From the NCBI RefSeq assembly GCF_004101785.1, contig NZ_CP035130.1:1302001-1366000 (forward strand): a stretch of 64,000 nucleotides of DNA, written 5' to 3'. Source of the stretch: Gudongella oleilytica (lineage in GTDB: Bacteria; Bacillota; Clostridia; Tissierellales; Tissierellaceae). Below are positions 44,738 through 53,648 of this stretch, one piece after another. The notes under the pieces are model-generated. The model saw only the letters and a program-made list of their open reading frames with translations. It searched no databases and had not been told where the DNA came from. The translations under genes were made by a program, and so were the position numbers. How positions within the stretch are numbered: position 1 is the stretch's first letter; the number at the start of each line of letters is the position of its first letter.

Positions 44738-45178
44738 TTACCTTTCGCCTAACTTTCCCCTGTAATCCCGGAACTCGTTGTAACGCTTGTATGAAAGTGA
44801 TACCAGGGATTTGTCCTGACTATAGGTTATTTTATCCATAGCCTCTGTTATATCAAAAAATCCACCCTCAGAAAAGCCCTCTTCTGTATTTGGCTCGGCT
44901 GCAAGGTTTTCAGACTCCATTATATACCAGGTAATTTTATTGCAAACAGGGGTATTTCTCGTTATTGAAAAAAATTCGTATGCTGTTTCGCCTGCAGTAG
45001 AAACAATTTCAGCATCTATGCCCGCTTCAAATCGGACTCTGTGAAGAGCTGTTTCAGGTGGTAACTGATCACCTCTTATCTTGCCCTTTGGCAGGACCCA
45101 CTCGTCCTTGTCATTTTTAAGAATCAGAACCTTATCATCCTTGAATACGACGCCGCCTGCACAATTTCTTATTAGCAT
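44738..45178 (-). CDS. Nudix-fold protein with a degenerate Nudix box
   Basis: 146 residues. The N-terminus (NCAGGVVFKDDKVLILKNDKDEWVLPKGKI) is a normal Nudix start. The box reads GKIRGDQLPPETALHRVRFE AGI: against G-x5-E-x7-REUxEExGU the first E is Q, RE is HR, and the first of the EE pair is F. The metal-coordinating glutamates are thus largely lost. It may bind rather than hydrolyse nucleotides. It starts 14 nt after hflX ends, with GGAGG 7 nt before the ATG. Confidence 0.82.
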   Translation of the reverse strand: MLIRNCAGGVVFKDDKVLILKNDKDEWVLPKGKIRGDQLPPETALHRVRFEAGIDAEIVSTAGETAYEFFSITRNTPVCNKITWYIMESENLAAEPNTEEGFSEGGFFDITEAMDKITYSQDKSLVSLSYKRYNEFRDYRGKLGER

Positions 45179-45192
45179 TTGATCAACCTCCG

Positions 45193-46464
45193 TTATATTA
45201 TATATTCCTTGTATCTGTCGAAATCAATTTGGTCTATCACCAGCTTAATTCTTGTACCTTCCTCCAAATACTCCAACTTCTCGACTTCATACTCCTTCAT
45301 AAAATAACTTACGAGGCTTTGATTAGAGTAGGGTATGAGAAGTGTGGCATCTCTATATATCTGAGGGAGCATCTCCTGGATTTTAATTCGAAGCAGTTCA
45401 AGATTTGTCCCCAGCTTCGCTGAAATATCCATGCTCTCCCCAATATCCCTTAAGTCGTGCCCTTTCTCAGGTGATTCTGCTTTGTCCATTTTATTAAACA
45501 CGGTCAAGAGAGGTTTATCCATCACTTCAAGCTCCTTTAGAAGCTTAAGGGTTGTTTTTATCTGGATATCAAGATTTTTATTGGAGGCATCTACCACGTG
45601 TATCAGTAGATCGGCATGCTTTACCTCCTCAAGTGTACCCTTGAAGGCTTCTATCAGCTTAGTCGGTAGCTTGGATACAAAGCCTACTGTATCTCCCAGC
45701 AGGAAACTTTGACCATTTGGAAGCTTTCCCAATCTGTGGGATGTATCAAGAGTGGCGAACAGCATGTCCTCAACATATACGTGCTTACTGTTTTCCTCAG
45801 CTTCATCGTGATCCATAAGCGCATTAATAAGTGTTGATTTACCAGCATTCGTGTAACCCACAAGAGCTATCATAGGAAGCTGTGAAGAAAGTCTTTTTCT
45901 TCGTTTAACTTCTCTAACACCTTCAGCCTCTTTCAATTGCTTTTCAATACTATGGATCTCCCGCAGAATATGCCGTCTGTCAGTTTCAAGTTTTTGTTCT
46001 CCCGGGCCTCTTGTTCCTATTCCGGCACCTTCCCTCGAAAGATAATCCCTGAACCCAATTAGTCTGGGCAATCTGTATTTGAGTTGTGCCAGCTTGACCT
46101 GAAGTTTTCCCTCCTTGGAAGAAGCTCTCAGGGCAAAAATATCAAGTATCAGATTCGTCCTGTCGATTATCTTTCTGTCTATAATTTCCTCAAGATTTCT
46201 CAATTGTGCTCCTGACAACTCATCGTTGAAGACAACAGTATCTACCTCAAGCTGCTCACAGTGCTCCCTGATTTCCTCTGCTTTGCCCTTGCCAATGAAA
46301 TAGGCTGCATTGAGCCGATCCTTTCTTTGGATTATCCTTGCAACAACAGTGCCTCCAGCTGCCTCTACAAGCTCAGCCAGTTCATCCATGGAATCCTCGA
46401 TGTCGATTTGGTCGTCATGCAGCTCTACTCCGGCTATCAATACCTTCTCATTCTTATTCTCCAT
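45193..46464 (-). CDS. hflX: ribosome-associated GTPase HflX
   Basis: 423 residues. N-terminal HflX domain (FIGKGKAEEI, VVFNDELSGAQLRNLEE, EGAGIGTRGPGEQKLETDRR) then a GTPase domain with G1 GYTNAGKSTL, G3 DTVGF and G4 NKMD. HflX splits stalled or stressed ribosomes. The start at 46464 (MENKNEKVLIAG) has GAGGTG 6 nt upstream. A longer frame to 46575 would run across the promoter TATACT. It is divergent from the class A PBP gene. Confidence 0.95.
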   Translation of the reverse strand: MENKNEKVLIAGVELHDDQIDIEDSMDELAELVEAAGGTVVARIIQRKDRLNAAYFIGKGKAEEIREHCEQLEVDTVVFNDELSGAQLRNLEEIIDRKIIDRTNLILDIFALRASSKEGKLQVKLAQLKYRLPRLIGFRDYLSREGAGIGTRGPGEQKLETDRRHILREIHSIEKQLKEAEGVREVKRRKRLSSQLPMIALVGYTNAGKSTLINALMDHDEAEENSKHVYVEDMLFATLDTSHRLGKLPNGQSFLLGDTVGFVSKLPTKLIEAFKGTLEEVKHADLLIHVVDASNKNLDIQIKTTLKLLKELEVMDKPLLTVFNKMDKAESPEKGHDLRDIGESMDISAKLGTNLELLRIKIQEMLPQIYRDATLLIPYSNQSLVSYFMKEYEVEKLEYLEEGTRIKLVIDQIDFDRYKEYII

Positions 46465-46491
46465 ATCATGCACCTCAATCTTATAGGTAAT

Positions 46492-46500
46492 AGTATAGCA
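46492..46500 (-). promoter_or_regulatory. hflX promoter (extended -10)
   Basis: TGCTATACT on the minus strand, 28 nt before the hflX ATG, with a weak TGGAAA at the -35 distance. Confidence 0.6.
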
Positions 46501-46568
46501 TTTTTCAGCGGTTCTTTCCATATAATTAAAGGCTTTCAGGTTGTCACTGTATTGTAATCTGCTCGATA

Positions 46569-46597
46569 TTAACAATAAAAGTCGATTGTGGTATAAT
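46569..46597 (+). promoter_or_regulatory. Promoter of the class A PBP gene
   Basis: TTAACA (46569-46574), 17-nt spacer, TATAAT (46592-46597) with TGG in front of the -10. It starts the only plus-strand transcript in the window and is back to back with the hflX promoter. Confidence 0.8.
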
Positions 46598-46637
46598 ATT
46601 CTGGACTTCTATAGTCGTCAATTCAAGGAGGATGGTT

Positions 46638-49529
46638 ATGACTACTGAAAATAGAAAGAAAAGAACCAAAATAAGATTCACAGTCGGCAAGTTCGTTAAA
46701 ATACTTATAATTTTGATCCTGATGGCCGGTATAATGGCCGGAGGTGCGATTGGAACTGCTGTTCTGGCAATAATGGAGGATGCTCCGGAGATAGATCCCA
46801 CTACAATAATGTCGAACCTTGACCAGACTTCAAGTATATACGACATGAACGGAAATTTAATAGAAAAGATCCTTGCTGAAGAACTTAGGACCGTAGTTAG
46901 CATAAAGGAGATGCCGGAGCATCTTTTGGATGCCTTTATCGCTATCGAGGATGAAAGATTTGAGTCCCATCCCGGGGTGGACATCGAGGGGATAGCCGGT
47001 GCCCTACTTGATAATTTCAGATCGGGAGGCATGCGTGGAGCCAGCACGATAACACAACAGCTGGTAAAAAATGTGTACCTGACAAACGAAGTTAAGCTTA
47101 CGAGAAAGATTACTGAGGCTTACCTTGCTTTAAAAATGGAGACTATTCTATCCAAGGACCAGATACTTGAGGCATATCTTAACAGGAATTACTTTGGTCA
47201 GAATGCATACGGAGTTCAAGAGGCATCGAGGACATATTTCTCGAAGGATGTCAAGGATCTTACTATTGCAGAATCGGCAATGCTTGCAGGTATAGTAAAA
47301 AGCACAACCCAATTTCAGCCTTATTACAGGGTGAAGCCTGAGGATTTTGACCCGTCTAAGCATTTTGAGGTTGGACAAATAGAAGTTCTTGGTGAGAAAT
47401 TTATTGCCGTTTACAATGAGAATTCTGAAGCAAGACAAAAGCTTGTATTGAGCCAAATGCTGGCATTGGGAAAGATTACCCAGCAGCAATACGACCAAGC
47501 CTTGGCTCAGGATATGAGAACAAGCCTGAAGCCTGAGCAAAAAAAGCCTCAGGATATTACCTCCTACTTCGCAGATCTGGTTAAAACCCAGGCTATCGAG
47601 GCTATGATGGATAAGCTCGGCTATACCAAAGCCCAGGCAGAGGCGGAGCTGTTTACAGGTGGGTTATCACTATATGCTACTATAGATATGAATATGCAAA
47701 AGCAGCTTGAGGAAATATACGAGAATTTTGTACAGGTGCTGGTTGGCAATACAGAAAATCTAAAGGGGCCAGTTCTGGTGGACTGGAATCTTAACAAGGC
47801 TGGAAATGTTGTTGATGAAAAGGGTTCAATAGTCTATTATTCAAAAGCAAATCTTATGACTGACGACCATAATCTTATTCTAACACCTGAGGACTACAAG
47901 CTCGAAAATGGGGATCTAATTATTAAGACCTCAAAAATAACACCTTACCCTACTCACTTTGATGTGACGGACTTTTTCACGATTGATGAAAGAAAAAATC
48001 TCGTTGCTCATTCCGTAGGATCTATAGTAATCCCAGAGGGACAGTTCAGTGTTGAAAACGGAACGATTACAATAAAGAGTACCTATTTGAAGGACAACCC
48101 CGAATTCTATTCACAAAATGGCGAAAATTTAATTATCAGCAATCGATACTTTTATGTTCATGAGGATGGTGTTGTCCAACCTCAATCAGCTACTGTAATA
48201 CTTGATTACAGGACAGGTCATATCAAGGCAATAGTTGGGGGCAGAGATGTAGATGGAACGAGAATTCTTAACAGAGCAACTGATTCCCAGAGACAACCTG
48301 GGTCAGCTATAAAACCAATAGCAGTTTACTGGCCTGCACTTAATAATGGTCAGACTGCAGCAACAGCAATAGATGATATTCCATTCTATAACGGAGCCGG
48401 GGAGCTATGGCCAAAAAACTGGTATAATTCGTATAGAGGTCTTCATACTCTTAGAAAGTCTGTCGAGCAATCAGTAAACGTCAATTCGGTAAAAATGCTG
48501 CAAAAAATAGGTATCCCTGCTTCTGTTGAGCATCTTAAGAAGATTGGTATCATTGATGTGGAACACCCGGAAAGGGACAGCTTTGTAACCAGCACTGAGA
48601 ACAGACAGGTAAATGATGAAAATCTTTCTTCACTGGGTCTTGGAGGTATGACAAAGGGTTTGACCCCGCTTGAAATTACAGCAGCCTACGGGGCAATAGC
48701 CAATAAAGGAATATATGTTGAACCCATAGCTTTTACAAAGATACTTGATAAGAATGGCAATTTACTAATAGATAATACTCCAAAGGAAACAATGGCCTCG
48801 TCACCACAGGTTGCATATCTGATGGGTGATATATTGAGGACAACTGTTGCAAACGGAATTGCCGGAAGAGCAAGGATGAACAATATGGTAGTTGCAGGAA
48901 AAACCGGAACGACACAAAATCAGGCTGATATCTGGTTTGTAGGTTATACTCCTTACTATGTGTCAGGAACCTGGATAGGAAACGATTCTCCAAGGGTCAC
49001 GCTTTCGAGAAGCAGCAGTACTGCAGCTCAGCTTTGGCAGCATATAAATACAACAATCCATGAAGGCCTTGAGGGAAAGACATCATTTGAAAGACCAGAT
49101 GGTTTGGTGTCTGCAAGCATTTGTACTCAGTCAGGTCTTTTGGCTACGGAACTTTGCTCCCACGATCCAAGGGGAGTGGTCAATTCAGAGTTGTTTGTAA
49201 GCGGAACTGTACCTAAAGCATATTGTGATATGCATGTTGAAGCTCAGATAGACATTACAAATGGCAAACTAGCAAATGAATTCTGCCCTGACGAAAATGT
49301 AGAAACAAGGGTATTCATACAACGAACTCCTCCTTATGTTCCAGAGGACCACAAGGGAATCATACCAAGTGATTTTGCTTACCAGCTTCCAACTGAGGTG
49401 TGCACTGATCACGATGAAACCACAGTAATTGAAAATCCGGTTCTTGATTGGCTGGAGCAATGGTTTAATAACAATAATGGTGGTATTCCTGACCCTAATC
49501 CAAATGGAAATGGAAATAACGGCAACTAA
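46638..49529 (+). CDS. class A penicillin-binding protein (PBP1A-type)
   Basis: 963 residues. A short basic cytoplasmic tail, one membrane helix (about 24-48), a GT51 glycosyltransferase domain (AIEDERFESHPGVD, GGMRGASTITQQLVKN) and a transpeptidase domain with S556-A-I-K559, S612-V-N614 and K755-T-G. Between GT51 and the transpeptidase lies an unusually long linker region (about 370-535). The C-terminus holds two cysteine pairs and ends in an Asn/Gly-rich tail (PNPNGNGNNGN). It polymerises and crosslinks peptidoglycan. The start is the ATG at 46638, 6 nt after AAGGAGG; the ATG at 46632 abuts the SD. Confidence 0.95.
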   Translation: MTTENRKKRTKIRFTVGKFVKILIILILMAGIMAGGAIGTAVLAIMEDAPEIDPTTIMSNLDQTSSIYDMNGNLIEKILAEELRTVVSIKEMPEHLLDAFIAIEDERFESHPGVDIEGIAGALLDNFRSGGMRGASTITQQLVKNVYLTNEVKLTRKITEAYLALKMETILSKDQILEAYLNRNYFGQNAYGVQEASRTYFSKDVKDLTIAESAMLAGIVKSTTQFQPYYRVKPEDFDPSKHFEVGQIEVLGEKFIAVYNENSEARQKLVLSQMLALGKITQQQYDQALAQDMRTSLKPEQKKPQDITSYFADLVKTQAIEAMMDKLGYTKAQAEAELFTGGLSLYATIDMNMQKQLEEIYENFVQVLVGNTENLKGPVLVDWNLNKAGNVVDEKGSIVYYSKANLMTDDHNLILTPEDYKLENGDLIIKTSKITPYPTHFDVTDFFTIDERKNLVAHSVGSIVIPEGQFSVENGTITIKSTYLKDNPEFYSQNGENLIISNRYFYVHEDGVVQPQSATVILDYRTGHIKAIVGGRDVDGTRILNRATDSQRQPGSAIKPIAVYWPALNNGQTAATAIDDIPFYNGAGELWPKNWYNSYRGLHTLRKSVEQSVNVNSVKMLQKIGIPASVEHLKKIGIIDVEHPERDSFVTSTENRQVNDENLSSLGLGGMTKGLTPLEITAAYGAIANKGIYVEPIAFTKILDKNGNLLIDNTPKETMASSPQVAYLMGDILRTTVANGIAGRARMNNMVVAGKTGTTQNQADIWFVGYTPYYVSGTWIGNDSPRVTLSRSSSTAAQLWQHINTTIHEGLEGKTSFERPDGLVSASICTQSGLLATELCSHDPRGVVNSELFVSGTVPKAYCDMHVEAQIDITNGKLANEFCPDENVETRVFIQRTPPYVPEDHKGIIPSDFAYQLPTEVCTDHDETTVIENPVLDWLEQWFNNNNGGIPDPNPNGNGNNGN

Positions 49530-49567
49530 AATAATGAGTCTGGGCAAAAGCCCAGGCTCATTATTTG
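49529..49567. terminator. Bidirectional terminator between PBP and folD
   Basis: AATAATGAG-CTGGGC pairs with GCCCAG-CTCATTATT around an AAAA loop, with one unpaired base per arm. T-runs or A-runs on both sides let it serve both convergent genes. Confidence 0.85.
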
Positions 49568-49571
49568 TTAT

Positions 49572-50417
49572 TTACTTCTTTAGTTCTGCGAGAACGACCT
49601 GATTCAATAGTATCGTGGTTGTTACGCTTCCTACTCCTCCCGGAACCGGTGTGATCATCGATACCTTTTCTGCAACGCTATCGTAATCCACATCTCCACT
49701 AAGCTTTCCATCCTCACTCATACTTACTCCTACGTCTATAACAATTGAATCATCGTTGAAAAAATCCTCTGTGAAGAACTTGGCTTTACCTAAGGCTGTT
49801 ACAACGACGTCAGCTTTGGAACACAGCTCCTTAAGATTCTTAGTCCTTGAATGGCATATTGTAACTGTAGCATTTTTTTCAAGGAGCATCATAACAAGCG
49901 GCTTTCCTACAACCATTGACCTGTTTACGACCACTACATTTCTACCCTCCAGAGGAACCTGATTGTGTACCAGTATCTCTACTGCAGCCTTCGGTGTACA
50001 TGGTGAAAACCCGTCCATCCTGCCCTCGAATATCCTTTCAAGGTTAAGTGGATGCATGCAGTCAACGTCCTTATCAGGTGATACTGAGGTTCTGATCCTT
50101 TCCTCATCTATATGCTTTGGCAACGGCCTGAATAATAGGATCCCGGAGACTTCTGAATCAGCATTCAGCTCCTGCATAAGTCCTTCCAGCTTTTCCGTCG
50201 TCATTGTTGTTTCACGTTCGATAACTCTCGACTTAATACCTGCTGCTTCACATGCCTTGACTATACTTTTTTCGTAGGAGACATCGCCCGCATTATTTCC
50301 CAATCTTACGATTGTTAATAATGGAGTCCTACCTTCTTTTTTAAGTTCTTCAATTGAAAGCTTCATCCCAGCCTTTATCTTGTCCGCAACTTCTTTTCCT
50401 TTTAAAACCTTTGCCAT
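49572..50417 (-). CDS. folD: bifunctional methylene-THF dehydrogenase/cyclohydrolase FolD
   Basis: 281 residues. Interconverts 5,10-methylene-, methenyl- and 10-formyl-THF. Catalytic lysine region SYEKSIVKACEAAG (YxxxK), the LLFRPLPKHI segment (usually VQLPLP), D-K-D-V-D-CMHPLN, and the NAD(P) loop NRSMVVGKPLVMML. Near the end, TPVPGGVGSVTTTILL is canonical. The LFRPLP in place of VQLPLP is a mild variant near the folate site. It is convergent with the PBP gene. Confidence 0.95.
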   Translation of the reverse strand: MAKVLKGKEVADKIKAGMKLSIEELKKEGRTPLLTIVRLGNNAGDVSYEKSIVKACEAAGIKSRVIERETTMTTEKLEGLMQELNADSEVSGILLFRPLPKHIDEERIRTSVSPDKDVDCMHPLNLERIFEGRMDGFSPCTPKAAVEILVHNQVPLEGRNVVVVNRSMVVGKPLVMMLLEKNATVTICHSRTKNLKELCSKADVVVTALGKAKFFTEDFFNDDSIVIDVGVSMSEDGKLSGDVDYDSVAEKVSMITPVPGGVGSVTTTILLNQVVLAELKK

Positions 50418-50502
50418 GCTCTTAATCCTCCTTTATTCATCTCCTTGCATTTATCTGACCACAAATGAAGGGCACCCTCTTGGGTGCCTTTTCCTTGACA
50501 AA

Positions 50503-51543
50503 TTAATTAATTACTCTTACAGCAGTAACATACCTTGAATAATACCATCCCGAATTGATCGTGTCGATCCTTACCTGACCTTTAGTTGAAGAAGCATGAA
50601 TCATATTGCCATCTCCTATATATAGGCCGACGTGGGAAATCCTGCTGCCAGTAGTATTGAAAAATACCAGATCACCTGGTCTGAGCTCGGATTTTTCTAC
50701 TTTTGTTCCTCCGCCTGGCTGCAGGTAGGAGCTTCTGGGCAATACTATACCAAGGTGAGTCTTATAAAGATAGTAGGTCAGACCTGAACAATCAAAGGTG
50801 TTTGGCCCTGAGGTCGCATAAACGTATTGCTTGCCTATAAGTGAATATGCTCCTTTTATCAAGCTGGTTAGCTGCTTAGAGGAAGTCCTGTCTGCTGCTC
50901 TTGTTATTTGCTCAAAACTGTTATATAGACTTACCGCAGTTTTATCCACCTTATATTTTTGTCCAGCTTCATCAACCAAAGTGTACTTTCCTTCTGAATA
51001 GTCCACTACCCCAACTGTCTCTCCTTTAACAAGGACGATCATTGAGGAATCATTTCTCACTATGGCAGAAATATTGGAAACACCGTAGGAAATGTTCTCA
51101 ACCATGTTGCTTATAATTTTATCCATTCTTACATAACCAATCCCAAAATCAGCGGTAGCAATAAACCTTCCGTAATCCTGGTCATATGATGCCATTATGA
51201 GCTCTTCACCTGGCACGAGCATCCTAACTGTTTTTGAGCCTTTACGTGGTTCAGATAGTAGCTCTACCTCTTCAGAAACAGTGAACTTGTCGCTTTTTCT
51301 GGTAGTTCTTATCATAGTGTTTTTAGGGATCTGGAGGTATTCACCCTCCTTATATACAATATATGAGTCGTCATTTTCCTTGGCGACTTCAACCTTCTCG
51401 TGCTCTTTTAGTTCAATCGCTGCGCCGTTATTCAACAATGCAGTATAGTCCTGGACCAGAATTCCTGAATCCTTAAATCCTACTACCATCAATAAGCACA
51501 GCAATGCCAGCTTATGTAAATGTAGGTGTTTTTTCCTCTGCAT
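50503..51543 (-). CDS. secreted NlpC/P60 peptidoglycan endopeptidase with SH3-like domain
   Basis: 346 residues. N-terminal hydrophobic signal (LALLCLLMVVGF, about 10-21) after a basic start, two bacterial SH3-like segments (about 60-190), and a C-terminal NlpC/P60 domain with catalytic Cys in NTFDCSGLTYYLYK, His in RISHVGLYIGDG and a third residue in MIHASSTKG. It likely cleaves cell-wall stem peptides outside the cell. The start at 51543 has AAGGGAG 7 nt upstream. A TATAATATAAT lies just upstream at about 51580. Confidence 0.92.
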   Translation of the reverse strand: MQRKKHLHLHKLALLCLLMVVGFKDSGILVQDYTALLNNGAAIELKEHEKVEVAKENDDSYIVYKEGEYLQIPKNTMIRTTRKSDKFTVSEEVELLSEPRKGSKTVRMLVPGEELIMASYDQDYGRFIATADFGIGYVRMDKIISNMVENISYGVSNISAIVRNDSSMIVLVKGETVGVVDYSEGKYTLVDEAGQKYKVDKTAVSLYNSFEQITRAADRTSSKQLTSLIKGAYSLIGKQYVYATSGPNTFDCSGLTYYLYKTHLGIVLPRSSYLQPGGGTKVEKSELRPGDLVFFNTTGSRISHVGLYIGDGNMIHASSTKGQVRIDTINSGWYYSRYVTAVRVIN

Positions 51544-51702
51544 GAAAACACTCCCTTCTTTGATTAGCCTGCATGTGGTTATTATATTATACTTGGAGTC
51601 ATTAATCAATGAATTAATGACAAAACGGTTACAGCCATGTTCCTAAAACTTAGTCTAAGTTAAATTTTTCAACATTTACTGATCAATATTTTCAGCATAA
51701 AA

Positions 51703-51735
51703 AAAGAAAACCCCCGGGTATCCCCCCGGGGTTTT
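51703..51735 (-). terminator. rnpB terminator
   Basis: AAAACCCCCGGG...CCCGGGGTTTT stem on the minus strand followed by CTTTTTTT, directly after the RNase P RNA. Confidence 0.9.
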
Positions 51736-51739
51736 CATG

Positions 51740-52071
51740 ATGGAGTAAGTCTATAAGCCGTGTTCTGTTTATATGGTCATCTATCTAGGCCAGTCGTTGC
51801 CGAAAGGCTCATGCGACCTACCTTTGGAGCGGCAGCGAGCAACCGCCTTTTTTTGCTCCCTTTTGGTCTTGCTCCAGATGGGGTTTACAGAGCCGTTTAG
51901 TCACCTAAACGCTGGTGAGCTCTTACCTCGCCTTTCCATCCTTGCCCTTTCGGGCGGTCTATTTCTGTTGCACTATCCTTAGGGTTGCCCCCACTGGACG
52001 TTATCCAGCATCCTGCTCTGCGGAGCACGGACTTTCCTCATGTCGAAGACATGCGACCACACAACTTACTC
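51740..52071 (-). ncRNA. rnpB: RNase P RNA, type A
   Basis: About 332 nt. The minus strand has the universal CR I block GAGGAAAGTCCGTGCTCCGC followed by AGAGCAGGATGCTGGATAACG, GCAACAGAAATAGACCGCC (CR II/III region), GGTAAGAGCTCACCAGCG, and the 3' block AACAGAACACGGCTTATAG. The 5' GAGTAAGTT and 3' GACTTACTC pair to close helix P1. This is the catalytic RNA that matures tRNA 5' ends. The ancestral A architecture fits Clostridia. Confidence 0.97.
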
Positions 52072-52078
52072 TATGATT

Positions 52079-52107
52079 ATTATAACATATATTTCATCAA
52101 TATTGAA
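52079..52107 (-). promoter_or_regulatory. rnpB promoter
   Basis: TATAAT (52079-52084) with TTCAAT 17 nt upstream, placing initiation at about 52071, the predicted RNA 5' end. Confidence 0.6.
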
Positions 52108-52123
52108 TACAAAGATTGCATGA

Positions 52124-52837
52124 CTAATTCCTTGGGATTACATGGATCCTGCCGCACGTCTCGCAGTAAAATATACTCTTTCCCATTTTTATCCTGTCGA
52201 TGATAGTAGTCGCGATCATCATATTGCAGCCAGTGCAAATATTGTTAATAATAACAGCTGTTCCGGAACCTTTCTTTGCCCTGATCTCATAGTAAATAGC
52301 TAATATACTCTTATCTGCCTTTTGTGTTATTTCCTCAGCTTCCTTTTTTAGTCTTAGTATCTCATTCTTAATAATCGATGCTTCAAGGCGCACTTCACCT
52401 CTTCGAGTGGAAAACTTTCCTTTAATGACAGAAAGCTTCTCATCCAGGTCTGATTTTTGTTTTATCAGCTCATCGATAGACTCCTGGCATTGAAGTTCCT
52501 TCCACTCAAGCTCTTCTTTCTGGCTCCTGAGTGAAATCAACTCTCTTTCCATGCATTCCATCTGCTTCAGATCCCTGATGGAACCGTCATAAAGGGTTTT
52601 ATTGATATGATCCAGCCGAATGGTACAAGTCTTTAGCTTATTTGAAGCTTCAGCAGCTTCATACTCGATTTCTTTGACATTTTGGATTATATCGACCAAG
52701 GCCTGCTGAAGCCTTATCATGTTTTGATCAAGCTCTACCAGGGATTGGTCCCTCTCAAGGGACTTGTATCGTTTCTCAAGCTCTTCCACTCCCTTAAGAT
52801 ATTCATCAAGTTTCACAAGCATATTGAGGTCGAACAT
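52124..52837 (-). CDS. coiled-coil zinc-ribbon protein (CT398/DUF164-like)
   Basis: 237 residues. A long coiled coil (about 5-175, LDEYLKGVEELEKRYKSLERD onward) followed by a C4 zinc ribbon: CTGC and, about 22 residues later, CETC near the C-terminus. The family often sits beside nif3-like genes, as here. Function unknown; nucleic-acid binding has been suggested. The start at 52837 has GAGGAGTG upstream; a longer frame overlaps the nif3-like gene. Confidence 0.88.
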   Translation of the reverse strand: MFDLNMLVKLDEYLKGVEELEKRYKSLERDQSLVELDQNMIRLQQALVDIIQNVKEIEYEAAEASNKLKTCTIRLDHINKTLYDGSIRDLKQMECMERELISLRSQKEELEWKELQCQESIDELIKQKSDLDEKLSVIKGKFSTRRGEVRLEASIIKNEILRLKKEAEEITQKADKSILAIYYEIRAKKGSGTAVIINNICTGCNMMIATTIIDRIKMGKSIFYCETCGRIHVIPRN

Positions 52838-52853
52838 TTTTCCACTCCTCACT

Positions 52854-53648
52854 TTAATAGCGTTTAACGGCGAATGTAGGTCCTTCATAAATCTTCATGT
52901 TCATTTCTTCGAGGATTTTGTCCTTTAACCTATTCTTAACAGCATATAATACTGGCTTTTCCGTGTGATAATGAGTTGCATCGATTAGCACTATCCCAAG
53001 CTCCCTGGCCAACTGTGCATCGTGATACTTTATATCACCAGTTATGTAGGCCTGGGCTCTAAAGGATGCTGCATCTTCTATAAAGTCTGCTCCACTGCCT
53101 CCACATACAGCCAACCTGGTTATTGGATCCTTTGTCTCTCCATAAACGCTCAAAACTTCAACCCCAAGTCTATCCTTTACATGCCTAACGAGTTCCTCTA
53201 GTGTCAAGGGCTCAATATCGCCAACTCTTCCATAACCCAATATTCCATTGTGAAATCTTTTTTCATGGACCCTTAGAGGGATGCTGTTTAGTATTCCAAA
53301 TTCATCTGCCAAAACATCGTTTACACCACCAGGTGCAAGATCCAGGCTGGAGTGGGCACAATATATTCCAAGGTCATTTTTAATGATTTTATAAGCCATC
53401 CTTCCCTGGTGTGTTGACAGGCTTAGGTCCTTGATGCCTTTAAATATCAAAGGGTGATGTGATATGATGAGGTTTGATCCAAATTTGATAGCATATTCAA
53501 GCACTTCCTCAGTGACATCCAGGGATATAAGGATGCCATTTATCTCCTGTTCCATTGAGCCATATTGAAGCCCGCCGTTGTCCCAGGAATCCATTAAGCA
53601 TGGGTCTGCCCATTCTTCCATAATTCCAACAATCTCTGAAATTTTCAA
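52854..53648 (-). CDS. Nif3-like dinuclear metal-binding protein (YqfO family)
   Basis: 264 residues. MKISEIVGIMEEWADPCLMDSWDNGGLQYGS, the metal ligands SHHPLIFKGIKDL, and the C-terminal TGDIKYHDAQLARELGIVLIDATHYHTEKP. These form the two-metal site of the NIF3 family, once annotated as GTP cyclohydrolase type 2. It overlaps trmK by 4 nt, the standard Firmicutes arrangement. Confidence 0.93.
   Translation of the reverse strand: MKISEIVGIMEEWADPCLMDSWDNGGLQYGSMEQEINGILISLDVTEEVLEYAIKFGSNLIISHHPLIFKGIKDLSLSTHQGRMAYKIIKNDLGIYCAHSSLDLAPGGVNDVLADEFGILNSIPLRVHEKRFHNGILGYGRVGDIEPLTLEELVRHVKDRLGVEVLSVYGETKDPITRLAVCGGSGADFIEDAASFRAQAYITGDIKYHDAQLARELGIVLIDATHYHTEKPVLYAVKNRLKDKILEEMNMKIYEGPTFAVKRY

Noticed and set aside
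46544-47047. Minus-strand frame of 167 codons opposite the class A PBP start
   Set aside because: It covers the PBP promoter and GT51 coding region, lacks an SD and shows no protein family features.
52124-52888. Longer zinc-ribbon protein starting inside the nif3-like gene
   Set aside because: GAGGAGTG precedes the internal ATG at 52837, and the longer form would overlap the nif3-like stop.
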